DNA of 64,000 nucleotides from Odobenus rosmarus divergens (GCF_000321225.1 NW_004450396.1:3065466-3129465); one strand, 5' to 3'. Positions 14,440-26,279 are shown, counted from the stretch's first letter. Notes: a model not told the origin generated them from the sequence alone. Numbers and translations are program-made.

Positions 14440-14800
14440 CTACCTGTGGACCAATCTTGGCCTCTGGTTAATTGTCTCACAGAGGCCTGTGCACCCCGCG
14501 GAGGAGGGCAGAAGCGGGGAAGCAACGTGTACAATAGCAATCATCGGGGCTATTAAAGTGGTTCCAAATCGTCCAGCTAGGCACTCAGGATTCACAATAA
14601 TTCCCGGTGTTAGCGCTCGCTAAGCGACAAGTTGATGGGGCAGAAGCTGGGGAGGAAAATGACCCTGGAAGCAGAGTGTTGGTTTTACACCCGCGGGGTA
14701 TCTGTTACAAGTGAATTTCCTCTGGCGCCAGCAGGTATTTTGAGCAGGCATCCAGAGGGATCCCAGAGGGGAAGGATGGAAGTGGGGAAGATGAAGCTCT
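14440..14800. promoter_or_regulatory. Candidate non-coding regulatory element
   Basis: A GC-richer, repeat-free block on the shoulder of the distal CpG island. It holds mixed CpGs and AT motifs such as AACAATAG and CACAATAATTCCCGG, with no coding signature. Such composition next to a CpG island is typical of conserved regulatory DNA near developmental genes. This is inference without an alignment. Confidence 0.35.
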
Positions 14801-15008
14801 AAGTTTGGGGATCAAAGCTTTAAAGATCCCAGAGGAAATCGGTAAGATCCGATTGATCGGCCTGAAGGCTTCAAGAGGGACGCGGAAGGTATTTTGAATT
14901 TCCAAGGCTTAAAACAGCAGGGCGAGGGGGTTGGAAAGGTAGGGAGCAAACAATATCCCAGAGGAGAAATCTTCACACTAAGACAAGGCAGTAAAATTCC
15001 AGACATGG

Positions 15009-15009
<1 letters not shown>

Positions 15010-15041
<32 letters not shown>
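15010..15041. repeat. (CA)n microsatellite
   Basis: An uninterrupted run of about 16 CA units. It generates His/Thr or Val/Cys stretches in the spurious frames on either strand. Confidence 0.97.
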
Positions 15042-15042
<1 letters not shown>

Positions 15043-15084
15043 GACGAGAGGCTTTTCCCTAGCTTTTTCCCCAGGGACCCCAGA

Positions 15085-15720
15085 AGACAACGCCAGCCAG
15101 AGGATCACGCCCTCGTGCTGGGGCTGGGCTGCGACCCCGCGCAGTGGCCGGCGTCGCAGGCTGAGGCTCCCGGGCCGGGCAGGGGCGCTGCGGTGCGCGC
15201 GGAGGCCGGGGTGAGCCTTCCCAGGAGGTCTGGGAGGCACAGCCATTAAAGCCCGGCTGCCCCCTGACGCGCACAGTAAAAGTGACTGCGATTTATTTGG
15301 ATTAGTCACTATAAAGGTCTAGGAAGACAGCTATTTATCCGATGCGGGACCTTGACAAATTGACTGGGCAGTGCAACGGAGGACAGTCCCTCTGACCCGG
15401 GGCCGTCCTGGGGCGGAAAGCAGGATCCTCCCACCTGCTCCCGACCCGAAGGGGCGCGCATCGCCTCGGAGAGGCGCGTCTTCACCTGCAGACGCGCTGC
15501 GGGGCCCCTGGCAGCCCAAGGGCACTCTCCCCGCTCCGGGGGTTCCGGCTGCCTCCTCCAGGCCAGTCGCGGGAGATTTCCGCTCACTCTCCAGTCGCAC
15601 CTTCCCCCCAGGTTCCGGGAAAGTCACCAAATCTGAGATCTGGTGGGGCTGCCCTGCAGGTGACCCAGTCCTGAGCCCACGCTGCAGGGCCCATCTTGGT
15701 AAAACTCATTTGGTCTGGCA
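15085..15720. promoter_or_regulatory. Distal CpG island about 29 kb upstream of TCF21
   Basis: The density of CpG and GC runs is high across this block (for example around 15120-15220 and 15395-15600), in strong contrast with AT-rich sequence on both sides. Overlapping open frames on both strands (up to 165 codons, 14812-15309 minus) arise from the low stop frequency of GC-rich DNA and show no domain. Known of the class: islands like this usually mark promoters or Polycomb-regulated developmental enhancers. Whether it starts a transcript cannot be told here. Confidence 0.65.
15255..15270 (-). promoter_or_regulatory. Candidate CTCF binding site (minus strand)
   Basis: Read on the minus strand, GCGTCAGGGGGCAGCC contains a full match to the CTCF core AGRKGGCR followed by GC. 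The 5' flank fits less well (only the second and fifth bases agree). It lies inside the distal CpG island and faces the + strand motif at 1026, so the two are convergent. Binding is inference. Confidence 0.45.
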
Positions 15721-15759
15721 GCATCCGGGTCATATATCAGTGAAGTCGTTCCGAAGTCT

Positions 15760-17275
15760 TTAGGGTTTTTTCGTTTTTTGTCTTTTGCTTGTTTGTTTTT
15801 AGAGCACTGACAAATTTGAACCTGAAATTTAATTCCACTTAATATGGAATAGGACCGTGTAACTGTGGTTCTTAATTGAAGATAACTTTGATCCTGGCCT
15901 CACCAATTCTACCCACAACTATTGCCTTTACAGCGCCTACACCTAACACTAAAAGAACAAACCACCGTCAAGTTCATTCTTCCTACATTTCTGAACTTAA
16001 TGCATTTCTTAGGATTTATTTGTCATTAATACGTAAAGTGCTGCATTAAAGTCCTCTAAAAAACAAAGACATCTGTACGGTCAACAAAGATAAATAGGTA
16101 AATTTCTAACTTGAATTCAATCAAAAGGAATTATTTTTCAACAGTATATGCTTTTAATGTAATTTATTGTTGCCTCAACTTTAAGGCCAACGCTACATTA
16201 TCAGGTAATGCAAAGATGTAAGGCTAGACACCTAAAATAGGTAACTCTGAACAGGAACTGGGATAAGTAAAACTAATCACTTTGCTTTCAGGATCTGAAA
16301 CAGCACTTTTTGGACAATCTCTTAAAAATTCTGCATCCAGCGGCGATGTTAATTTCTTTCATTGTTTGTCTTTATGTTGGTTAAAGACCTAAGACTGGGA
16401 AGATAATTTGAATAAATTCTTTCTTATTCAGTAAAAGAAATCGGATCCCTTCAGTTAAAAAGATGAAAGTTCAGTGTGTCCAGAAGATAGGGTTTTAGCC
16501 CTTTTGATGGAGACTATTTGAACCTGAAAATTTTGCGTAGCTATCTATCTTGCTAAAAGTCAGGGCGAGATAAAGTGTAATCTGGCTCTGATTTCTGCTG
16601 GAAAGAAAACATTGAAATGACTGCTCATTTATCACTCCTCCCCCCTCCCCCCTCTTCCACCTTGGTTTAATTGACAATGTAACACCGAGCTGTTTGTGTC
16701 TTCCCTAGACTGTTGGAAATGAAACCAACCCCTGTGAAGGGAGAGTTCTAAATTATCAGGTTTATTATGTAAAGAAATCATAAGGAAAAAGGTATAGGAA
16801 GCAGTTGTAAAAACGTTACCATCATCAAGAACACTGAAGAACCATCTGAATTCTGTGATGATTCACCAGGTTTTTCTTCTTGCCTGAGTGCTTGGTGAAT
16901 CTGCTTATGTATGTTCCCTGACTAACTGCAGCTACTTAAGAGTTCATCAGTTAAGATACTATTTGTGACACCTATTCCTAAACTGACGACAAGAATACCT
17001 ACTCTAGTGATTATAGAAATTAAAATGATCAGATCATTTTTTCTAATCCAGATAGTTATTTTAGCCAAAGAAAACTCAACATTTCCAAATTAAATGAATG
17101 CCTAAAATCATGCAAAAAACTCAGTAGCCATAGTAATCATTTATATAATATTAAAATAATAATAGGATACCTTTTCCAATGGTCTAACTAGTCAAGATTT
17201 CTTAACATAGTAATATCCAACTTTAACAAGAATCCAATGAGACAGCTGCTTCCAAATACTGCTTGAAAATGTATA
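15760..17275. other. Repeat-poor non-coding stretch
   Basis: AT-rich with no gene or recognised repeat. It directly adjoins the CpG island, so it may share its regulatory role. Confidence 0.45.
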
Positions 17276-17279
17276 AATT

Positions 17280-17600
17280 AGAGCAATCTAAGAAAGTCCA
17301 AAATTATTATTTAAAAGATTTTAAAATTCATACACCCTTTAACCTAGCAATTCTATTTCTGAGAATTTATTCACTAGAAATAATTAGGGATGTACACAAA
17401 GATTTTACTTAAGTAATTTCACAATAACAAAAAACTGGAAACAAATATATATGACTTAAAAAATGAGTTTGCTACTCAATAATGTCATAGAAGAACATTT
17501 AATGATATCCAAAGATATTTGTAATGTACAAGATAACAAAAGAGGTTATTATAAAATCTAATTCCATTTTTGTGAAAAACATATTCATAGAAAAGATTTT
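17280..17600 (+). mobile_element. L1M 3' region fragment
   Basis: Contains diverged L1 text: 'aacctagcaattctatttctga', 'aaaaaactggaaacaaa', 'ttccatttttgtgaaaaac'. No intact frame. Old copy. Confidence 0.65.
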
Positions 17601-17639
17601 AATAAGATATACATATGAAGGTAATTTATCACAGGATAG

Positions 17640-18480
17640 TGGTAAATGACTGTTCAAAAGTTTTATATGGTGGAAAATAAGTCTTTTCTTTTGTATCTTC
17701 TATCCATGTTGCTGTTTGAGTTGTTGACTTTTTACATTTTGGTTTGCAAAGTTCTTAATAGATTAAGGACATGGATCTTCGGTCTGTATTTCCAAATATT
17801 TTTTCTATTTGAAATCTGTCTTTGGATTTTACAATGTGCATGTAAGCACATTTACTACTATTTCCTTTCATGACTTTCAGGTTTTGTGTTTGTTTGGAAA
17901 GCCCTCTCCCCATACACACACACACACTCACTCTAAAATTATATATTTTTAAAAAGTTCTTCACTTTTCTTCTAGTAGTTTTATAGTTTTAATTTCTTCT
18001 AACTTTTAAGTCTTTAGACCATTTAGAATGTATTTGGGTTCAAGCAGTGAAGTAAGGATACAGCTTATTTTTATGAAGAAATACATTTTTCTATTGATCT
18101 GAAATACCACTCTTTTCAGAAACTAAATTTTCATTTATATTTGGATTTCTGGGCACTTTATATCATTCCAGTAATGTATTGCTTACTTGGGTGTCAATGC
18201 ACAATTATTTAAATTAACATATTCATAATGTATTTTTATATAAGGCATCATTCCTCTTTTATTACTTTATTAATAACCTTTTTTGGCAATAGAAGATCTA
18301 CCTTATGTAGTTTCAAAAAATCATCAACTTGTATTGGTGTTACAATAAATTTATTTTTATAAGGAAAAATTATATCTTCAAAATTTTGCATCTTCACACC
18401 AAGAACAATGTATGTTTTTATAGTGGATTTTTTTTCCAATTTATTAAAATGTTTTTCAGAGAGTTTTATACTGCCCAGGA
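17640..18480 (-). mobile_element. L1M ORF2/3' portion, antisense
   Basis: Reads as the reverse complement of the L1 ORF2 end: 'ttttatagttttaatttc', 'gaccatttagaatgtatttggg' and 'gaaataccactcttttcag'. Heavily mutated with no long frame. A CA microsatellite (about 17917-17928) lies within it. Confidence 0.7.
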
Positions 18481-18519
18481 GGAATTATATTCAACTGATT
18501 AGGAGTATAGTCTCTCAAG

Positions 18520-18720
18520 CTTACAAAATCTTAAGTAAGGAAATACTCTGTGGCCCCATTTTCTCACAAGTAAAACAAAAATAGTAATAGCACTTGCCTC
18601 AGAGAGTTGAAATAAGAATTAAGAATAAGAAATTAAGAAATAAGAATTAAGAATTTATACTTATAACAGTATCTGGCAATAGTAAGTGTTCAATAAATAA
18701 TTCCTATCACTAGGTATTAC
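18520..18720 (+). mobile_element. MIR SINE fragment
   Basis: The core 'ccccattttctcacaagtaaaa' and tail 'tatctggcaatagtaagtgttcaataaat' match the 3' half of MIR in sense orientation. A short internal reiteration of 'aagaattaag' units (about 18610-18650) expands it. Confidence 0.7.
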
Positions 18721-18838
18721 ACATAGCTTTTTGAATTTTTCCTAAGTATTTAATCTTTTGTTGTTGTTGTTGTAAATGGAACTATTCCTTCCATTTTTAT
18801 TTTCTAGCAGGCTGTTAACTTGTATTAAGAAAAATGTT

Positions 18839-19043
18839 GGGTTGCCTTATTGGCTCAGTCCGTTGAGCGTGTGACTCTTGGTTTTGGCTCAGGTCATGAT
18901 CTCATGTGTCTGCATTCGCATGCATCTTAGCTCCCTGCTTGGCAGGGAGTCTGCTTGGTGATTCCCTCTGTCCCTCCCTGAAGCTCAAGCTCTGCACTCA
19001 AGCTCTCTCTCTCTCTCTCAAATAAATACACAAATATTAAAAA
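18839..19043 (+). mobile_element. CAN-SINE, sense
   Basis: A degraded head ('tggctcagtccgttgagcg'), then 'ggctcaggtcatgatctca', 'ttggcagggagtctgcttgg', a CT tract, AATAAATA and an A-rich tail. More diverged than the other copies, and no clean duplication was found. Confidence 0.88.
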
Positions 19044-19384
19044 AAAGAAAATTGCTAATTTTGTACATCAATTTACAAACTGCCATCTCTATTAGTTCTT
19101 TTATTTTTTCTATAGCTTTTCAATTGGTTCTCTTCAATTACCCAGATATATAATTTTATCATCTGAAAACAATTATAAATGATCCTTCTCCTATGCAGTT
19201 TTACTAATTCATTTCTTCCTGTCATTTAATTGTCTTGGCTAAGACTTCTATTCTATAATAGATAATAATAGAAATAATAGAAATGTTTTTACCCTTGACT
19301 TCAATGAGAATATGTCTAGTGCCTCATCATATGTTTTTGTCACATTATAGAGATTTCTACTTAATTATGTCATAATAAGATTTT

Positions 19385-19589
19385 TCTTTTTTAGAGAAAG
19401 AGAGAGAGCATGAGCAGGGGAGGAGGTGAGGGAGTGGCAAAGGGAGAGGGAGAGGGAGAGAGAGAATGTCAGGCAGGCTCCACACCCAGGGCAGAGTTTG
19501 ACCCGGACCTCGATGCCAAGACCTTAAGATCATGACCTGAGCTGAAATCAAGAGTCAGACACTCAACCCGACTGAGCCATCCAGGTGCC
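19385..19589 (-). mobile_element. CAN-SINE, antisense, with target duplication
   Basis: A T-rich tail, GA-rich tract, 'gatcatgacctgagctg' and reversed head 'gagccatccaggtgcc'. A perfect 15-bp duplication TCATAATAAGATTTT lies at 19370-19384 and 19590-19604, so insertion into the older L1 is precisely dated as later than that L1. Confidence 0.95.
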
Positions 19590-20439
19590 TCATAATAAGA
19601 TTTTCTAAGTGAGTGCATATTAAATTTTTTTCAAATGTCTTTAGCACATATAGATATGCCTATATGTTTTTTTCCTGTGATTTATTAACAAATGAATATA
19701 TTGATGGATTTTCTAATATTAAACATCATTGCATCCATACATATAAAAGTGTATGAGTACACTTATATGTATCATACTTGTCTGTTCACATCCTACTTAG
19801 TTCTTTTTACTCATATTTTGGTTAAGATTTTTGCAAAGATTTGCATAAAAATGGACTTATGTTGTTGGATATGGTGAATGACTATTACAAGTTCAAGTAC
19901 ACTATCATTTTTAAAATTTGGTATTAATATTATACTTGCTTCACAAAAATAATTTTGAAACTTTCTTTTCTCTCTATCCTCTAAAACTATTCAAGTAATA
20001 ATGGAGTTATGTATTCCTTAGAGACTAGAATTCCATGATAAAACCATCTAGTCCCATTGCTTTTGTGGTGGGGAGTGTAGTGGAAAGTCTTAACAATTTT
20101 TCAATTTCTTTTAAAAACTCTTAGATTTTTGTCTCTTCTGGTTTGAGTTTTACTGTGTCATATTTTCTACAAAGTCATTGATGTTTTTTCTATCGCTGAA
20201 CAAAGTAATCTCCTTAAATTATTTTGATTCTCCAGTTATCTATGGTCATTTTCCCCTTCTCATTTCTAATTTAAAAATTATCTTAACATGTAAGAAAAAT
20301 ACCTACACTTATATTGCTTAGCTCTCATTTATCGATCTAATGGCAGTTTAGGGAAAAAAAATTTATACAGTTCTTCTAGATTTCATGTTGCTTATCTGCC
20401 AAAGAATCTAATGAAAGCAGCTTTGAGTTACTGTATTCT

Positions 20440-20610
20440 TTTCATGTGCCATGCTCTCCAAAGCAGATTTTGCATGTATTATCCCTTTTAATCCTCACAA
20501 CAGAAACTGTTTCCTCTACTTTCCAGATGGAGAAATTGAAGCCCAGAGGGATCAAGTAAGTTTTCCAGTGACAAGGAGCAGAGAAGCTTGTTTCAAACAT
20601 TGGCAGTCTG
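20440..20610 (-). mobile_element. MIR SINE, antisense
   Basis: 'ttaatcctcacaacaga', 'cagatggagaaattgaagccc' and 'aagtaagttttccagtgac' follow the MIR core in reverse. A 68-codon frame overlaps it by chance. Confidence 0.75.
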
Positions 20611-20919
20611 ACTCTGTTAAGCCTTCTACTATACCACCTTCTTATCTACCACATTAACCATGTAAGTGAACTTAAAACACACCAGTACTAATATCATGGT
20701 TCAGAAAATTCTCTAGAGAAACAATTTTTGTCTCCATAGCAGGTCACAGTAAAATTTTCATAATATCAAGTCACGAGAAAAGGCATGAAAGACACTACTG
20801 CTTTGTACGTATTTGAAACACCACATCAGTATATGTGCCACACTCAAATCTACCTCCCACAAAAACTAATATTGGTCTCTATTTTAAAGGCAATGAAAAG
20901 CTGAGGGTTTGAAACAAAG

Positions 20920-21200
20920 AACTGAGTTGATTAGATTTGTGTTTCCAAAGATCACCCTGGCTGTATCATGAAAATAGATACAGATAGGCAAGAAATCATG
21001 TGAGGAGACCACTTGGAACAAATCCAGTTTGGCTATCAAGGTGAGCAGTGGTGGTAGCTTGAATACTAACGTTGACTGGGAAGATGGAAGAAATGGATAG
21101 ATACCATCAGTTTTTAGGAGGTAGAAACAACAGAACTTGATGATGGATTACCCTATATGGAAGGTGAGAAAGAGGTGTCAGGAACCAGTCCTGTGTTTCT
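20920..21200 (-). mobile_element. L2 LINE fragment, antisense
   Basis: Text such as 'aaagatcaccctggctg' and 'gaacttgatgatggatta' corresponds to the reverse complement of the L2 ORF end. No frame survives. Confidence 0.6.
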
Positions 21201-21520
21201 GTGTGCAGTTGATGCTGCTCCAGAGGAATGAGGCTTGCTTGCCATGGCTTGGAAACAAAGGTACCCCAGGAACAAAAGTATCTCAGTTTTGAGACTCATG
21301 AAAGTATGAACATAATAAGTTAATATCCATATCTAATGCAATTAATAAATGTATCTAGACATATTTCTAAGACACCAAACTATGTCCTTAAAATACTTTG
21401 AGCAATTATTAAAAAATGAGTCCCCAAGAATCCATCTCAGAGAAAACATCATTTCATCTGACAAAGAAAGGCATTCAGAAGTTTCTGTATGAAGAATATT
21501 ATCAGAAACAGGTCATTAAG

Positions 21521-21700
21521 GGGACACCTGGGTGGCTCAGTCGGTTAAGCATCTGACTCTTGATTTCTGCTCAGGTCATGATCTCAAAGTTGTGAGGTCA
21601 AAGCCCCTGTCAGGCTCTGCACTGAGTGTGGAGCCTGCTTAAGATTCTCTCTCTCTCTCAAGAAAGGAAGGAAGGAAAGAAGGAAGGAAAAAAAGAAATG
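21521..21700 (+). mobile_element. CAN-SINE, sense
   Basis: Head 'ggggacacctgggtggctca' and 'tcggttaagcatctgactct', body 'aggctctgcactgag', a CT tract, and a tail expanded to an AAGG-type purine run. An imperfect 17-bp duplication (14 of 17 positions) at 21504-21520 and 21694-21710 shares GGTCATTA. Confidence 0.93.
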
Positions 21701-21710
21701 GGTCATTAGG

Positions 21711-22719
21711 AAGCAGTATGAGGCCGTGGAGAAGTATCAATCAAAAAAAGATGGGTTCCATCAACTTCTCCCTGCTTCTTAAATGAGTGAACTTAGCCAG
21801 AAAATCACTGTATTAATCTTGTGTCTGTAAAGAGAGACAATAATATCCACCTAGAAACAATATTGGAAGATTAACTGTGATGACATATGTCAAGCACTCA
21901 GCCCACGTGGTATAAATATTTCTCTGGGAATCAGAGAGTTTCCAAATTACCACATTTGCTCTTAATAAACAAGTAACTCCTGAGAGCAAACCAGCCAGTC
22001 CTTCACACCTTGGTGCAAATTATTTACTGCTTTTTAAATAAAAAGAATATTTTTGGAAGCTAATATTGATGAGATGAATTTGTAATCTTGTAATTTCTTA
22101 ATATCTAATATAGAAAAGTTATTAAAAGGAGTATATAGATCTGTATTTCTATGAAATTACCAAATGCATTGAAGAAACGTAAAATATAATTTTGTCACAG
22201 TGAAATTTGGTCTTTTGAAAGGCATAGGACACAGATTTTTCAAATATACTCCTTTGCTTTAAACTTCTTTAAATGTTATACGGCAGAAAGGTGGTCTTAT
22301 TTTTGTATAACAAAGCTTAGTAGTTCCCTCAAAATTATAACAATGATACAGATGTAATCCTGTTATTATAAAAATTTTAAGAACTTCTCAAATATTTTAG
22401 TCGTCTTGAAATTAGTGTTTTAATCAATGTTGATTGAAATACCTCGATTAATGCCATGGGCTTTATTTTATTATATAGGGATTTTTGTGCTGAGTGGGTT
22501 TGCTCAAACACATAGGATTAGAGCTGATAGCTTACAATTCGCTAAAAGTTCACATTTCACACACTATAATGATTAATTTCTCTAGAAACTTTAGGTTAAG
22601 ATATATATCTAAATGATCAGAGAAATAATATGTTTTACCTAGAGAAAATGGAAGAGAAAGGAACCCTCACATGGAGCATTCAAAAAACACAAAATAGAGT
22701 ATGTCAAGTAAGAGTTAAT
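21711..22719. other. Gene-free intergenic stretch
   Basis: AT-rich with no gene and no repeat recognised with confidence. Confidence 0.45.
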
Positions 22720-22900
22720 ACCTACTGAGCACTTAGAATGCATTAGTGTGTGTATGCGAGTGTGTGTGTGTGTGTGTGATAACACTTCATCTTTGTAACA
22801 ATCCTGTAAAGCTAAAAGAGGTTAATCATGCCCAAGCTCTCCTATAGCCAGTGAGAAGCAGAAGTGGGATGATCCATCCATCTGGTTCCAGACGGGACTG
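22720..22900 (-). mobile_element. MIR SINE, antisense, with (TG)n inside
   Basis: 'ctactgagcacttagaatgc', 'taacaatcctgtaaagc' and 'agccagtgagaagcagaagtgg' are reverse MIR. A TG microsatellite (about 22746-22779) has grown inside the element. Confidence 0.7.
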
Positions 22901-23540
22901 TGCTCTTTTGCTCTCACGGTACCTATTTCTCTCCAGTGGTCAGTTCACTGAAAGAAAATAAGGGCCACCGGAAATTAAAGATCCCTTTTTGCTTAAGACC
23001 TATTTTGCAGTCAAACAAATTCATTTTTTTATTTGAAGCACTAATTTAAATCTATAAAATAATTTGTCAGAGAAATGTTTGAATTCAAAACATGGGTAAA
23101 ATGAAAGGAGAAAAAAGAAGTCCATCCAATATTGACATCCGCTGATTTGCAGTTTGCAAGGACAGCCCACTGCCTCAAACCGTGTGCTGTGGCTAACTAA
23201 GCAACTTGAATTCCAACATCATGAGTCAGATGGAGATGAAGATGCTCAAGAGGCAGGTGAGTGGTAAAGTCAACAGGGCCTTGTCTGTTACTTGACTCTA
23301 ATAAACATTTGCCAAATGGTGAAAGGAGCCTGAGAGATGGACAATAGGCATGGGTTGTTAGGCATATTTATAGCATTATTTGGTATATTTAAGGAGAGTC
23401 CTGCTTGGGCAGGAATAATCCCTATTGTTTGTACTTTGATATTGTCAGTTTATTAAGTTTATTAATTTTATCATATTTTTAAAACAAACATTATACAACT
23501 AATAAATAAAAAAACCTATATTTTAACAAAAAAATTTTCA

Positions 23541-23750
23541 GGGGCACCTTGGTGGCTCAGTCAGTTAAGCATCCAACTCTTGGTTTCAGCTCAGGTCATG
23601 ATCTCTGGTCATGAGATCGAGCCCTGTATTGGGCTTCTTGCTCAGTGCAGAGTGTGCTTGAGATTCTCTCCCTTTCACCCTGTGCCTTTCATGGTTGTGC
23701 TCTCTCTCTTTCTCTTTCCATAGAATAAATAAATCTTTAAAAAAAAAACA
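23541..23750 (+). mobile_element. CAN-SINE, sense, abutting the Tigger relic
   Basis: Head 'ggggcaccttggtggctcag' and 'cagttaagcatccaactctt', body with an internal repeat of 'ggtcatgatctctggtcatg', CT tract, then AATAAATAAATC and A10. Its A-tail is joined directly to the 3' part of the Tigger relic. Confidence 0.93.
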
Positions 23751-25329
23751 GAATGGTGAATTCTTTCCAGAAGATTTTCAATGTACTTTTCCCAGATCCA
23801 TCAGAAGAATCACCATCTAAGGCAGCTATAGCCTTACAAAATACATTTCTTATATGATAAGACTTGAAAGTCAAAGTGATTCCTTGATCCACAGGCTGCA
23901 GAAAAGATATTGCGTTAGCAGACATGGAAATATTACATCTCCATCAGAGCTCTTGGATAACCAAGGGCACTGTTAATGAGCAGAAATATTTTGAAAGGAA
24001 TCTTTTTGTGTGTGTGTGAGCAGTAGGTCTCAACAGTGGGCTTAAAATATTCAGTAAACTATATTGTAAACAGATATGCTATCATACAGGCTCTATTATT
24101 CCATTTATAGAATACAGCCATAGTAGATTTAGCATAATTCTTAAGGGGCCTAGGATTTTCCAAATGGTAAGTGAACATTGGTTTCAACAGCAAGTCACCA
24201 GCAGCAGTTAGCCCCTAACTAGAGAGCCAGCCTGTCTTTTGGAGATTTGAAGCCAGGCATGGACTTCTCTCTAGTTCTAGGATGAAAATCCTAGATGGCA
24301 TCTTCTTCCAATAGAAGGCTGTTTTGCTATATGAAAAATCTGTTTAGTGTAGCCAGGTTCATGAATGATCTTAGCTAGATCTTCTAAATAACTTGCTGCA
24401 GCTTCTACATCAGCACCTGCTGCTTTACCTTGCACTTAATGTTCTTGAGGGGCTTCTTTTCTTAAATCTCATGAACCAGCCTCTGTGAGCTTCAAACTTT
24501 TCTTCTGCAGCTTCCTCACCTCTCTCAGCCTTCACACAATTGAAGAGAGTTAGGGCCTTGCTCTGGATTAGGCTTTGGCTGAAAGGAATGTTGTGGCTGG
24601 CTTGATCTTCTATCCAGACCACTCAAACTTTCTCCTATCAGCAATGAGCTATTTCACTTTCTTATCATTAGTGTGTTCACTGGAGTAGCACTTTTAATTT
24701 CTTTCGAGAACTTTCCCTTTGCAGTTACAATTTGACTGTTCAGTGCAAGACACCTAGCTTTTGGCTTATCTCAGCTTTCAATGCGCCTTTTTCACTGAGT
24801 GTAATCATTTCTAGCTTTTGATTTAAAGTGAGAGACGTGTGACTCTTCCTTTCACTTAAACACTTAGAGACCATTGTAGGGTTATTATTGGCCTAACTTC
24901 AATACTGTTGCATCTCAGGGAATAGGGAAACCTGACAGGAGAGAGAGAAAGAGAAAAAGGGAGGGGGGAGACACAGGGCAGGAGATGGTCAATGGAGCAG
25001 TCAGAGCACACCCATTTCTCAGTTAAGTTCACTCTTTTTTTTGGGCTTGGCTCATGGTGCCCAAAAACAATTACAATAGATCAAAGATCATTGTAACATC
25101 AAAGATCACTGATTACAGATCACCATAACAAATATAATAATAATGAAAAGTTTGAAATATTGCAAGAATTACCAAATGTGACACAGAGTCGGAAAGTGAG
25201 CAAATGCAATTGGAGAAATGGTGATGAATGACTTGCTTGATGCAGGGTTGGCACAAACTTTCAATTTGTAAAACAAAACAAAAACAAAACCAATGTCTGC
25301 AAAGTGCAATAAAGCAAGATATGCTTGTA
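23751..25329 (-). mobile_element. Defective Tigger (pogo/Tc1-mariner) DNA transposon
   Basis: The minus strand carries two fragments of a Tigger-type transposase. At 24425-24622 there is a CENP-B-like DNA-binding segment ([20 protein letters not shown] and [10 protein letters not shown]). At 23737-23925 there is the DDE-domain segment with LQPVDQG and TFKSY followed by SSDGSG. Intervening sequence aligns in order, with stops and indels. The 5' terminus on the minus strand is the inverted repeat ending '...aataaagcaagatatgcttg' at 25327, followed by the TA target dinucleotide at 25328-25329. The other terminus is missing where a CAN-SINE adjoins at 23750, so the copy is truncated and cannot move. 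Non-coding AT/GA-rich parts at 24930-25070 contain small purine tracts. Closest to Tigger1 by memory. Confidence 0.88.
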
Positions 25330-25332
25330 TTT

Positions 25333-25667
25333 AGGTAGATAGATGATAGATAGATAATAGAGAGAGAGAGAGAGAGAGATAGATGATAGATAGATGATAG
25401 ATAGATAGATAGATAGATAGATGATAGATAGATAATAGATGATAGATAGATGATAGATGATAGACAGATAGATGATAGATAATAGATGATAGATGATAGA
25501 TAGATAGATAGATGATAGATGATGTATAGATAGATAGATGATAGATAGATGATAGATGATAGATAGATAGATGATAGATAGATGATAGATAGATGACAGA
25601 TGATAGATAGATAGATGATAGATAGACAGATAGATGATAGATAGATAGATGATAGATGATGGATAGA

Positions 25668-25701
<34 letters not shown>

Positions 25702-25703
25702 TA
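25333..25703. repeat. Complex GATA/GATAGATGATA microsatellite array
   Basis: About 370 bp built from GATA and GATGATA units, with a (GA)n patch at 25361-25380 and terminal (CAGA)n. On the minus strand this makes Ser/Leu/Tyr/Ile repeats that account for a 237-codon and a 123-codon open frame. Neither is a gene. Expected to be highly length-variable. Confidence 0.97.
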
Positions 25704-26081
25704 GAACACAGTAGTTGGTGAACTTTCAGTACTTGGTGACCCCGACACTGGGAAAGAGGACATTGGAAAAAGTATGACGTGTGACTTCATTTTTTGATTG
25801 AGATAATTCTGCTTTGTTTGAACCATACTTACGCATTACTTGGGTGCAATGGTAATAAAACATATATAATTTTTATAATAAATGAATGCTGTATGAAGAA
25901 ACCAAAGAGGATGAAAACCAGGAAAAGACCATTGTTTTTATCATCAGAAATCGATCATGGCCTTAAAAGAGCAAGTTCAGAATACCCGTAAGGAAAGAAT
26001 CCTGATTACAAGGATGAGAAGAAGTGGAAGTGAAGGTCACAGATATGACCTGCTCAATGTGTGGGATTCTGTGTGTTAGTT

Positions 26082-26266
26082 TTAAAGATTTCATTTATTT
26101 ATTTGAGAGAAAGAGAGATAGTAAGAGAGAGGACGAGTAAGGGGGAGAGGGAGAAGCAGGCTCCCTGCTGAACAGGGAGCCAGACATGGGGTTCAAACCT
26201 AGGACCCTGGGATCATGACCTGAGTTGAAGGCAGACACTTAACTGCCTAAGCCACCCAGGTGCCCC
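26082..26266 (-). mobile_element. CAN-SINE, antisense
   Basis: 'aaagatttcatttatttatt', GA-rich tract, 'ctccctgctgaacagggagcc', 'gatcatgacctgagttg' and reversed head 'gccacccaggtgcccc'. No clear duplication found. Confidence 0.95.
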
Positions 26267-26279
26267 AACCTGTTCAAGG

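Larger units (their letters stand above)
18725..20340 (-). mobile_element. L1 ORF2 region, antisense, split by two SINEs
   Basis: The pieces 18725-18838, 19045-19369 and 19605-20340 are consecutive antisense L1 ORF2 text, including 'cctaagtatttaatctttt', 'cttgacttcaatgagaat', 'aaaccatctagtcccattgc' and 'tcttctggtttgagttt'. The reverse-transcriptase frame is destroyed by many stops. Two CAN-SINEs, in opposite orientations, landed in it later. Confidence 0.75.

Noticed and set aside
14812..15309. 165-codon minus-strand frame across the distal CpG island
   Set aside because: It includes the translated CA microsatellite (poly Val/Cys), and low stop density in GC-rich DNA explains its length.
15331..15763. 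Overlapping frames of about 100-130 codons on both strands
   Set aside because: Chance frames in the CpG island. No splice sites or family resemblance.
25333..25703. Regular short repeats resembling an array of spaced repeats
   Set aside because: It is a GATA microsatellite with no distinct spacers, in a mammalian genome. Not a CRISPR array.
25113..25826. 237-codon and 123-codon open frames on the minus strand, rich in Ser, Leu, Tyr and Ile
   Set aside because: They are translations of the GATA-type microsatellite, with no start context or domain.
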